From positions 1-5,730 of the forward strand of contig JAHFZE010000044.1 of assembly GCA_020854785.1 (NCBI GenBank): a DNA stretch of 5,730 nt, in the 5' to 3' direction. Below, piece by piece: positions 1-5,131 of this stretch. This DNA comes from Methanomethylovorans sp. GTDB taxonomy: Archaea; Halobacteriota; Methanosarcinia; Methanosarcinales; Methanosarcinaceae. The notes beneath the pieces were generated by a model. The model was not told the origin of the DNA. It saw only the letters and a program-made list of their open reading frames with translations, and ran no database searches. Position numbers and translations under genes: made by a program. Each line of letters begins with the position of its first letter. Position 1 is the first letter of the stretch.

Positions 1-38
1 ATGGTCAGGGCCATTTTGAGATAGCTGCTGTTCCTCAT
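1..38 (-). CDS. Start of a probable MacB/FtsX-type ABC permease (partial)
   Basis: Only the first 12 codons plus two bases are inside the window, reading MRNSSYLKMALT. The ATG lies two bases after the TAA of the surface-protein gene, and an AAGGT ribosome site (47-51) sits eight bases upstream, inside the end of that gene, so translation is probably coupled. A short polar start followed by LKMAL resembles the N-terminus of MacB-like permeases, which precedes their first membrane helix. The order ATPase, COG1361 protein, next gene also favours a permease. The call is inference from context; too little sequence is visible to show a domain. Confidence 0.6.
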   Translation of the reverse strand, partial: MRNSSYLKMALT

Positions 39-40
39 TG

Positions 41-1381
41 TTAATTACCTTCTTTCTTTTTCCTGTAGTGCGAAAGAACCCCTAATTTAGTGATAATAGC
101 AGGACAATCACCGTACTTTTTCCTGTAATACACAATAGATCCTGCCCCCAAGATGCCTAATACCAGAGCTATGGACGTATAACTGGAACTGGATGAGCTC
201 TTACCTCGTGCACCCGGCCCCATTGATGCAGTAGTTGTTGCCAAGCTGCTCTGCTTGATCGGAACAGATTTCTGCACGCTGTTCCTCTGACCTGAGGAAT
301 CTGTGTACTCTATGAGGACTTTGAGATCTTCATTAGAACTTGCATTAGTGAACGAAGCTGGAGCTACAGTTCCTTTGCTGCCTGGCTCACCAGCAGCACT
401 AGTTGGCATGGTTCCTGCTCCCTGTTGTGAAACGATGAATGAGGCAATCGTATAATCGCCTTTTTCGAGGTTACCGACGATGGAAGAGGAGCTGCCTGAT
501 ACGCTATAACCATCCTGTTCCGGTATCGAGACTTTTACTGAATATGCTTCATTGTTACCTACATTAGCTATTGAGAACGATATCTCCCCATCAGAATTGT
601 CTGAGAACGCCACATCAAAATCAGTCCCTCCGCCAACGAACAATCCCGCAGTTGTTGATATGGTGCTTAGGTTGGAATCATAGTCCTCTAATTTGAGTGT
701 GATGTCCAGCTGGTAAAGACCCGGATCGGCATTCACATCTGCCATCACTATATAGCTTACAGTTACAGATCCATTGGGATCCAGATAGCTGATGTATTTA
801 GTATTGTCAGAGTAGACAGGCAGGATTGTACCAGTGGCATCCACCCAGGAGATCTGCATGTTCTTCAAAGGCGAACTGCCGGTATTTGTAATGACAAGAT
901 CAAGTTGCTCCTCAGTTGCGAAGTCGATACTTGACTTGCTGATCGTCACGATCTGAGCATATTCCTTTCCTCTTACTTCAATATCCAGGATAGTGATTTT
1001 GGTAGTCCCTGTGGAATCCGTTGTTACTATGTCCAGCTCGTATGTGCCTGCTGGTACATCACTGGCCACCTTTAGTTTTAATTTCACTATCGCAGCATCA
1101 TCCTGTCTTGCATTGAGATAGGATATTGTCCTGGTCAGAGATTCACCATCTAACTGTGAGAAAGGGTACTCAGGTTGTGCAGTTACAACTATGTTCTTTA
1201 GATCTTCATTCCCGAAGTTCTGCAGACTGAGGGTCAGTTCAACGCTCTCGCCTGGTCTTGCAGGATTGGGTGTCTGGCTTATAATACCAACGTTGGACGC
1301 AGCAGAGTCCACATAGGTTGCTGCGGATGCATAAGATGTAAAAAATAATATAAAGAGTACAAAAAATAGCATTTTTTTCAT
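41..1381 (-). CDS. COG1361-like membrane-anchored surface protein of an ABC operon
   Basis: A 446-residue exported protein. It begins with a signal peptide (KK, then a Phe/Leu-rich core, probable cleavage after ASA at residue 20). Three Ig-like, NEW3/CARDB-style beta domains follow at about 28-137, 140-250 and 253-380; the first shows the pattern PGESVELTLSLQNFGNEDL, the second LDLVITNTGSSPLKN. A Ser-rich stretch (about 393-402) leads to one membrane helix (about 403-418) and a basic cytoplasmic tail ending RKKKEGN. The ATG at 1381 is chosen over a GTG at 1390 because that GTG lies within the likely ribosome site AGTGAT (1386-1391). Only 10 bases separate it from the ATPase gene. COG1361 proteins often accompany MacB-like ABC genes in methanogens; here it may be the extracytoplasmic partner of the transporter (inference). 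It could instead be an S-layer-associated protein. Several Asn-X-Ser/Thr sites suggest glycosylation. Confidence 0.85.
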   Translation of the reverse strand: MKKMLFFVLFILFFTSYASAATYVDSAASNVGIISQTPNPARPGESVELTLSLQNFGNEDLKNIVVTAQPEYPFSQLDGESLTRTISYLNARQDDAAIVKLKLKVASDVPAGTYELDIVTTDSTGTTKITILDIEVRGKEYAQIVTISKSSIDFATEEQLDLVITNTGSSPLKNMQISWVDATGTILPVYSDNTKYISYLDPNGSVTVSYIVMADVNADPGLYQLDITLKLEDYDSNLSTISTTAGLFVGGGTDFDVAFSDNSDGEISFSIANVGNNEAYSVKVSIPEQDGYSVSGSSSSIVGNLEKGDYTIASFIVSQQGAGTMPTSAAGEPGSKGTVAPASFTNASSNEDLKVLIEYTDSSGQRNSVQKSVPIKQSSLATTTASMGPGARGKSSSSSSYTSIALVLGILGAGSIVYYRKKYGDCPAIITKLGVLSHYRKKKEGN

Positions 1382-1391
1382 AAATATCACT

Positions 1392-2129
1392 TTAATTATT
1401 TTGTTTTTCGTCTATTGACTCCACCATTCCGTCCTTGATGTGGACAACTCGCTCAGCATATCTGACAAGGGAAACGTCATGTGTCACAATGATGACCGTT
1501 TTTCCTTCTTTCTTGTGCAGACCATGCAGAAAATCAAGAATATATGTCCCGGTTTTGCTGTCAAGGTTGCCTGTGGGTTCATCAGCCAGTATTATATCAG
1601 GGTCTACAGCCAGTGATCTGGCAATAGCAACCCTCTGCCTCTGACCTCCTGATAACTGGGAAGGAAGGTTACGAGCTTTTTCAGATAGTCCTACAAGATC
1701 CAACAGCTCTGTTGCCTTCTTTTTTGCGAGAGAGGGGTCTATGTTCTGGAACTCCAGAGGAAGCATGACGTTTTCTAGAGTGTTCAATGTAGGAATAAGG
1801 TTGAACTGCTGGAAAATGAAACCTATCATCCTTCCCCTTATGGTCGCAAGTTCGGATTCCGAAAGATGTGAGATGTCTTTCCCGTTGAGAAAAACATTAC
1901 CTTTGCTCGGGAGGTCAAGGCAGCCGAGCAGGTTCATCATAGTGCTTTTACCGCTGCCGCTTGGACCCAGTATGACCACGAATTCGCCTTTAAAGATATG
2001 CAGGTCAATGCCCTTCAAAGCTGCAAATTCCACTTCTCCCATCTGGTAGACCTTCCACACATCCTCAAGTATGAGGAGAGGGGATGGATCGATCGGTTCT
2101 GTAGAGACTCCAGCAAGATAAGCCGACAT
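1392..2129 (-). CDS. ABC transporter ATP-binding protein, MacB/LolD type
   Basis: The ATPase subunit of a lipoprotein/macrolide-export-like ABC system; it hydrolyses ATP on the cytoplasmic face to drive an FtsX-like permease. In the 245-residue product the Walker A motif GPSGSGKST is at 55-63, the Q-loop FQQFN near 107, the signature LSGGQ at 159-163, Walker B ILADE at 180-184 (Glu184 catalytic), the D-loop NLD next, and the switch histidine in VTHD at 217. All catalytic residues are present. LGCLDLPSKG and ADEPTGNLDS are typical of the MacB/LolD subgroup. The ATG at 2129 is preferred to one 11 codons upstream (2162): AAGGAG at 2137-2142 is seven bases from it, whereas a CCCCTTC run precedes the upstream ATG. 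It follows the 48-codon ORF and precedes the surface protein gene by 10 bases, so it is operonic. Substrate unknown. Confidence 0.95.
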   Translation of the reverse strand: MSAYLAGVSTEPIDPSPLLILEDVWKVYQMGEVEFAALKGIDLHIFKGEFVVILGPSGSGKSTMMNLLGCLDLPSKGNVFLNGKDISHLSESELATIRGRMIGFIFQQFNLIPTLNTLENVMLPLEFQNIDPSLAKKKATELLDLVGLSEKARNLPSQLSGGQRQRVAIARSLAVDPDIILADEPTGNLDSKTGTYILDFLHGLHKKEGKTVIIVTHDVSLVRYAERVVHIKDGMVESIDEKQNN

Positions 2130-2136
2130 AATATGG

Positions 2137-2142
2137 CTCCTT
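2137..2142 (-). promoter_or_regulatory. Shine-Dalgarno site that fixes the ABC ATPase start
   Basis: AAGGAG on the minus strand, seven bases before the ATG at 2129. It overlaps the TAA stop (2141-2143) of the upstream 48-codon ORF, so a ribosome finishing that ORF stands on this site. It lies downstream of the alternative ATG at 2162 and therefore argues against the longer ATPase start. Confidence 0.8.
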
Positions 2143-2287
2143 ATTTTGTATCGTTGCGACATGAAGGGGAAGAAGATGGAACGTGCTCTGAACTATTTGA
2201 AAGGCTTTTCATCATGTTCCACATCAATAGGTTGAACTGCCTTCTATCAAGAACATTGTAATGCCTGAAACCGTACTTTTTATTCAT
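2141..2287 (-). CDS. Small 48-residue ORF upstream of the ABC ATPase
   Basis: I do not recognise this protein. It starts MNKKYGFRHYNVLDRRQ, is basic and aromatic in its first half (NLLMWNMMKSL in the middle) and Ser/Pro-rich at the end (SSSPSC), with no signal peptide or membrane helix. A ribosome site GGAG (2295-2298) lies seven bases before the ATG. The TAA stop overlaps the AAGGAG site of the ATPase, the layout expected for coupled translation. A strong AAGGAGG site with an ATG 33 bases upstream is in the same frame but is closed after two codons. It could be a genuine small protein, a leader peptide that delivers ribosomes to the ATPase start, or a chance ORF. It overlaps the discarded longer ATPase start in another frame. 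Confidence 0.5.
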   Translation of the reverse strand: MNKKYGFRHYNVLDRRQFNLLMWNMMKSLSNSSEHVPSSSPSCRNDTK

Positions 2288-2311
2288 GTTGTTTCTCCAG
2301 ATACTTCGAAT

Positions 2312-2320
2312 TTAATTCAT
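2312..2320 (-). other. Two-codon minimal ORF (ATG AAT TAA) behind a perfect SD
   Basis: On the minus strand AAGGAGG (2329-2335) is followed after eight bases by ATG AAT TAA. This is the best ribosome site in the intergenic region, yet it leads to an immediate stop. The ATG is in the same frame as the 48-codon ORF at 2287, with only this TAA between them. It could be a minimal leader ORF, a former N-terminus closed by mutation, or coincidence. Confidence 0.35.
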
Positions 2321-2328
2321 GAACAGAT

Positions 2329-2371
2329 CCTCCTTGAAGGAGGCATCCACGAGAGAGTGAGATGCCTCCTT
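2329..2371 (-). promoter_or_regulatory. Mutually exclusive hairpins around an SD sequence
   Basis: Read on the minus strand, AAGGAGGCATC (2371-2361) pairs perfectly over 11 bases with GATGCCTCCTT (2347-2337), and GTG/CAC may add three inner pairs after a bulge. The same CCTCCTT is also a perfect inverted repeat of the next AAGGAGG (2335-2329), one base away, giving a short CCTCC/GGAGG hairpin. The two pairings cannot coexist. The distal AAGGAGG is the ribosome site of the two-codon ORF, so the long stem would expose it and the short stem would hide it. The repeats are plain in the sequence; the switching role is inferred. Confidence 0.55.
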
Positions 2372-2377
2372 TCACTC

Positions 2378-2398
2378 CTTTGTGTGATCACACACAAG
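2378..2398. repeat. Palindrome centred on TGATCA
   Basis: TGTGTGATCACACA (2381-2394) is a perfect 14-bp palindrome. After one unpaired C at 2395 the arms extend by three more pairs, out to 2378 and 2398. It could be a dimeric regulator's operator or a hairpin in the structured leader. It lies between the two larger inverted repeats. Confidence 0.55.
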
Positions 2399-2415
2399 AG
2401 ATAGGGGCTGTGTTG

Positions 2416-2453
2416 GGTGGTACACCTGCCAAAGTTCCTGGCAGTAAACCACC
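2416..2453. repeat. GC-rich two-part hairpin next to the promoter
   Basis: On the plus strand GGTGGT (2416-2421) pairs with ACCACC (2448-2453), and inside it CTGCCA (2426-2431) pairs with TGGCAG (2439-2444) around a seven-base loop; the internal loop has four and three bases. All 12 pairs are Watson-Crick. On the plus strand it is followed by a T-rich run (ATTTTGTATTTTAT), so it could also end a plus-strand transcript. On the minus strand it would open the ABC leader, if transcription starts upstream of it. Confidence 0.55.
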
Positions 2454-2460
2454 ATTTTGT

Positions 2461-2486
2461 ATTTTATAATAAAAACATACTTAAAG
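2461..2486 (-). promoter_or_regulatory. Candidate TATA boxes for the ABC operon
   Basis: Two TATA-like elements read on the minus strand: TTATAAAA (2462-2469), predicting a start near 2440 inside the GC-rich hairpin, and the weaker CTTTAAGTAT (2477-2486), predicting a start near 2456 just before the hairpin. The first matches the archaeal consensus better; only the second would transcribe the whole structured region. A transcript start has to be measured to choose. Confidence 0.4.
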
Positions 2487-2520
2487 CTTAAAGACAAAAT
2501 AGAAATTAGTTTTTGAATTT

Positions 2521-2563
2521 AACCTTTAATGCAGGAATTCAATGAAAAAAAACCTTTAAATGC
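2521..2563. repeat. Short direct repeat upstream of the ABC promoter
   Basis: AACCTTTAATGC (2521-2532) and AACCTTTAAATGC (2551-2563) are the same element with one inserted A, starting 30 bases apart, upstream of the promoter candidates on the minus strand. About three helical turns of spacing would suit a regulator binding twice on one face of the DNA. Both copies are AT-rich, so chance is possible. Confidence 0.3.
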
Positions 2564-2613
2564 CAGTTTAATACTCTTTAGAGTTGGAATAAAGGATCAT
2601 TTCAAGAAAAAAA
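2545..2613 (-). terminator. T-tract termination region after the winged-helix gene
   Basis: Downstream of the stop codon at 2643 the minus strand carries a run of seven T (2607-2613) and a run of eight T (2545-2552). Archaeal RNA polymerase commonly stops at such tracts without a stem. They would end the lipoprotein/regulator transcript before the ABC operon promoter. Confidence 0.5.
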
Positions 2614-2642
2614 GGAACAAAGAACAAGATCATGTATTAAGC

Positions 2643-3596
2643 TCAATGATCCTGTTCAACAAGAATAATAACATTCCCTCTGCCTCTTTTGAACTTCTGT
2701 ATCATGCCCCGATTTTCAAGATCAAATAGCATAAGGCTCACTTTACCTTCTGAGTATTTGAGTTTGCTCCTCAGGTCTTTCTGGGTCATACGCCCCCCCT
2801 GGGAACGAATGATATCCAGTATCTCCTGCAGATCAGCGGGAATTGGCCTTTTAGGAATGTCATCAAAAGTAGTTGAAACAATATAATCTGGCTCGGTGGT
2901 GGTCGATCCTGTAGGATCATACACTTCCTCTGATCCCATTATTTCGGGCTCTTCTGATATCACCTCGATCACCTCAGCAGGTGATGAGAACTCTACTTTC
3001 CTAGGTATAAGAAGTACTTTTTCTTCGACCTTTTCTTGCTTTGGTGTACGATGCCTTTCGAGATGGGAAGTGGTTTTCCGACTTGTAGGATGCCTTAACC
3101 ATATGAACAGGACTAAAAGTATTATAACCAGTAGAAGAATTGTATCAATTGAAATAAAAACATTCTGACCTGCAGTCACATTCTGGGTGTTCACTGACTC
3201 ATTTAAAGCAGATGAAGAAGAGACATTAATAGAAGAAGAAACATTGGTAAAAGACGTACTCTGAGAATAATCAGGAAAAAGCAGCAGATCGAGCACATAG
3301 CTGCCCTCTTCTGTGATGTTCACGAAATCCTCGCCATAGTAAACAAGTTTACTGTTCTCATAATAATTTGCTATTATAGTGTAATTTCCCACTGGTAGCT
3401 CAAAGGAATAAGTACCATATTTGCACACCATTGACTGCACAGGAGAAGAGTTGACACTTACAACCACATTTTCCAGAGGTTGGAATGTATTCCATTCATA
3501 AACTACACCATGAATGGTAGAGCTTGCACCTGCAGTCATTAAAAGTGGAATGACGAACAAAACAGCAAATACTATTCTGCGGGAAAATGCCTTCAT
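2643..3596 (-). CDS. Membrane-spanning winged-helix regulator with an extracytoplasmic beta domain
   Basis: A 317-residue one-component sensor/regulator candidate. Order: signal or anchor helix (6-24, ending TAGA); a carboxypeptidase-regulatory-like beta domain at about 26-106 (IHGVVYEWNTFQPLENVVVSV, then GTYSFELPVGNYTI); a Ser/Thr/Asn linker (110-145) with Asn-X-Ser/Thr sites at N118, N124, N132 and N139; a strong membrane helix (149-167) with basic residues after it; a long acidic cytoplasmic linker; and a C-terminal winged helix at about 253-314 (LQEILDIIRSQGGRMTQKDL, SEGKVSLMLFDLENRGMI, basic wing KRGRGNVIIL). This matches the COG2512 type of membrane-associated regulators. The start overlaps the lipoprotein stop by four bases (ATGA), with a weak GGT site five bases before it, so translation is probably coupled. 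The ligand and target promoters are unknown; the adjacent ABC operon is a natural candidate. Topology is predicted by eye. Confidence 0.8.
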   Translation of the reverse strand: MKAFSRRIVFAVLFVIPLLMTAGASSTIHGVVYEWNTFQPLENVVVSVNSSPVQSMVCKYGTYSFELPVGNYTIIANYYENSKLVYYGEDFVNITEEGSYVLDLLLFPDYSQSTSFTNVSSSINVSSSSALNESVNTQNVTAGQNVFISIDTILLLVIILLVLFIWLRHPTSRKTTSHLERHRTPKQEKVEEKVLLIPRKVEFSSPAEVIEVISEEPEIMGSEEVYDPTGSTTTEPDYIVSTTFDDIPKRPIPADLQEILDIIRSQGGRMTQKDLRSKLKYSEGKVSLMLFDLENRGMIQKFKRGRGNVIILVEQDH

Positions 3597-4540
3597 TTGA
3601 TACCAGTATAGACAGAGGGGCTATTAATAGTTCTTCTTACTGCCGGTACTTCCCATTTCATTCCATCTGAACTACCGTCCTGACATGTTATGGTGTAAGT
3701 ACCATTACCAAAGAAATCGACTGTACCATTTCCTTTTACATTAAGTGATATCTCATTAGCTTCCACTATAAAGGCTGACCTTTGAGCTGAGATATCCACT
3801 GTCGCATCAAATATCTGGTAATAAGATACGCGATCCTGTGGTTTTTCGGACTTTTCAAATTCGTATTTTCCCAGTATGCTTAAAGGTGATCCCGAGCTGT
3901 CGGGAAGGCCTATTATGTATAAGATTCCATTCCTTATAGAAAGATTTGCACTAAGATCGCCTGCAAATAACACCCTTCCGGCACCTTTTCCTGAAAGAGT
4001 GCAACCCTCGCCTAATCTGACATGACCTGGAAGCATCATTTTCATTTCATTGAAGATATCTGAAAGGACTGCGTTAGATCTTTTAAGATTTTCTCTGGAC
4101 AGGTGCAGATATAGTTCTTTCTCAATTGCCTGACATTCCGGGTCAGTACAGTCTTCATGACCCTGATCTGCAAGTTCCTGATATGTTTTTGCACTGACGA
4201 TCAATGCATTATATTCTTCCAGGAGAGACTTAAGCTTTTGGACATCTTTTCCTTCTTCCTCATAGCTCAGTATCGTGGAATTTAACTTCTGAGATATCAA
4301 AGCAGCCTCTGAGAGGATCTTGTTGAACTCTTCTCTTTCATCCCATAGAACAGGATGAGCATCAGGCTGTTCTGGCTTAATATTATCAGGTGAAGAAAGA
4401 AGGTTGAAATATGGCGGAACAAGACCATAGCTCATCTTCTGATCTGGACCGCTGTTCTGAGTGGAAAGCTTCTCTGCACATCCACCTGCGATCGTACTAG
4501 AGATCATTACAAATATGATCATTAAAGCCTTGAGATTCAT
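3593..4540 (-). CDS. Putative lipoprotein with coiled-coil and beta-rich halves
   Basis: A 315-residue exported protein whose family I cannot name. A hydrophobic signal (residues 5-18) ends in IAGGC, and Cys21 would be the lipidated residue. The box is not canonical because Ala, not Leu, stands at -3. A linker rich in Pro (30-65) is followed by a helical, Glu/Lys/Leu-rich region (about 66-170, probable coiled coil) that contains a CTDPEC pair (C131, C136). From about 176 the protein is beta-rich with repeated glycines (GKGAGRVLFAGDLSANLSI; later VKGNGTVDFFGNGTYTITC), and Cys180 and Cys286 flank this half. The four mature cysteines suggest two disulfides. An AGGT site lies 11 bases before the ATG. 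It is first in a two-gene unit and overlaps the regulator gene by ATGA. It may sense or bind something outside the cell for that regulator; this rests on context. Confidence 0.75.
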   Translation of the reverse strand: MNLKALMIIFVMISSTIAGGCAEKLSTQNSGPDQKMSYGLVPPYFNLLSSPDNIKPEQPDAHPVLWDEREEFNKILSEAALISQKLNSTILSYEEEGKDVQKLKSLLEEYNALIVSAKTYQELADQGHEDCTDPECQAIEKELYLHLSRENLKRSNAVLSDIFNEMKMMLPGHVRLGEGCTLSGKGAGRVLFAGDLSANLSIRNGILYIIGLPDSSGSPLSILGKYEFEKSEKPQDRVSYYQIFDATVDISAQRSAFIVEANEISLNVKGNGTVDFFGNGTYTITCQDGSSDGMKWEVPAVRRTINSPSVYTGIK

Positions 4541-4580
4541 GTGATCAGTGTACCTATTTTAATATTGGGTCATTTTCTGC

Positions 4581-4601
4581 CCATCAGGAAATTCCTGATG
4601 G
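4581..4601. promoter_or_regulatory. 21-bp palindrome, possible operator or leader hairpin
   Basis: CCATCAGGAA (4581-4590) and TTCCTGATGG (4592-4601) are perfect 10-base inverted repeats around a single A. A further ATCAGG half-site is at 4610-4615, near the predicted transcript start. The position, about 40-60 bases before the lipoprotein ATG and downstream of the TATA box, suits a repressor operator. As RNA it gives an eight-pair stem with a five-base loop. Confidence 0.65.
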
Positions 4602-4636
4602 ACCGGGATATCAGGTCTATAATGATATTGAACTAC

Positions 4637-4644
4637 AATATAAA
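4637..4644 (-). promoter_or_regulatory. TATA box for the lipoprotein/regulator unit
   Basis: TTTATATT on the minus strand. The usual archaeal spacing of about 25 bases puts the transcript start near 4612-4616, giving a leader of roughly 75 bases that includes the 21-bp palindrome. Confidence 0.45.
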
Positions 4645-4978
4645 TATGCTTGAGAAACTTTTATCTGATAGTTAGAATATAAAACAAATATACTATTATC
4701 TATAGTTTTTTTTAACAATGAAGCTTTACAAGAGGTTTTTAAGTAAATATACCTTACACTTTGGCTTCAATAGAAAATTGAATCATATTAAGTTCTTAAT
4801 AAAACTTTTAAGTCTCTTTGAATCTATTATAAGTAATAAAGATCAATATAATTGCCTTATTTTAAAGAAAATGTGTTTTTATACATATACATCTAATTGA
4901 TTAATTATTTTGTATATTTTAAATATATTTTGGATAGATTTTTTTTAAAAATAAAGAACAAGGTGACCTATAGCAATA

Positions 4979-5018
4979 AAAGCTCTAATAAAGCTTTTTT
5001 TTGCAAATTAAAGCTCTA
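4979..5018 (+). repeat. Direct repeat AAAGCTCTA before the plus-strand gene
   Basis: AAAGCTCTA occurs at 4979-4987 and 5010-5018, starting 31 bases apart, with a related AAAGCTTT between (4990-4997). The repeats lie just upstream of the TATA-like box at 5044 and could be regulator sites, though the AT-rich background weakens this. Confidence 0.3.
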
Positions 5019-5043
5019 TAATTCCTTTAGAGACTAAGTATCC

Positions 5044-5051
5044 TTATATAA
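5044..5051 (+). promoter_or_regulatory. TATA box for the repeat-protein gene
   Basis: TTATATAA on the plus strand, predicting a transcript start near 5073 and a leader of about 60 bases to the TTG at 5132. It fits the archaeal consensus and stands at the point where AT-rich DNA gives way to mixed sequence. Confidence 0.45.
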
Positions 5052-5131
5052 TTCTCAGGGAATGCAGGATTGGTTCCAACGATAAACTGGTTGGGCACAA
5101 AGAATTGGGAGGAAATCATACGCAAAGGAAA

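Larger units (their letters stand above)
2329..2455 (-). ncRNA. Structured RNA candidate: ABC operon leader or stand-alone sRNA
   Basis: About 125 bases carry three strong inverted repeats in a row, between an AT-rich promoter-like stretch and the ABC genes. It matches no riboswitch or archaeal structured RNA that I can name. As a minus-strand RNA it would be the 5' leader of the ABC operon and end in an SD. As a plus-strand RNA it could start near 2338, after a weak TTTAATTC box (2311-2318), and end at the T-rich run after 2454. The genes downstream on the minus strand favour the leader reading. Confidence 0.45.
2372..2455 (-). other. Possible 27-codon leader ORF ending at the switch hairpin
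   Basis: On the minus strand ATG GTG GTT at 2455 opens a 27-codon frame (starts MVVYCQELWQVYH, ends CDHTKE) that crosses the GC-rich hairpin and the palindrome. It stops with TGA at 2374-2372, directly before the first AAGGAGG arm of the switch. No ribosome site precedes it. It would need leaderless initiation, which a TATA-like CTTTAAGTAT at 2477-2486 would allow by spacing. It may be a chance frame. Confidence 0.2.
4645..5131. other. AT-rich divergent intergenic spacer
   Basis: Between the minus-strand lipoprotein promoter and the plus-strand repeat protein lies a long, very AT-rich stretch with T-runs at 4706-4713, 4939-4945 and 4995-5002. I see no RNA gene or credible CDS. A 60-codon plus-strand frame starting at 4718 has no ribosome site and a composition expected of AT-rich non-coding DNA. 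Apart from the box and repeat listed separately, nothing is evident. Confidence 0.6.

Noticed and set aside
2130..2162. Longer ABC ATPase start at 2162
   Set aside because: No SD before it, whereas AAGGAG lies correctly before the ATG at 2129; the extra 11 residues also precede the usual start of the family.
1435..2261. Three plus-strand frames opposite the ABC ATPase region
   Set aside because: Antisense shadows of a clearly conserved ATPase and of the 48-codon ORF; no signals of their own.
2329..2455. Possible MITE or IS end made of inverted repeats
   Set aside because: No terminal inverted repeats bounding the whole region and no target-site duplication could be seen.
2529..2729. 66-codon plus-strand frame overlapping the end of the winged-helix gene
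   Set aside because: No ribosome site, and its second half is antisense to the conserved winged helix.
4540..4547. TGTGATCA at the lipoprotein start, shared with the 2381-2394 palindrome
   Set aside because: Only eight bases match, the second arm is absent, and it overlaps the start codon; chance is the simpler explanation.
4718..4900. 60-codon plus-strand frame in the AT-rich spacer
   Set aside because: No ribosome site before the ATG (a T-run precedes it), no domain, and Lys/Asn/Ile/Phe/Leu content as expected from AT-rich non-coding DNA.
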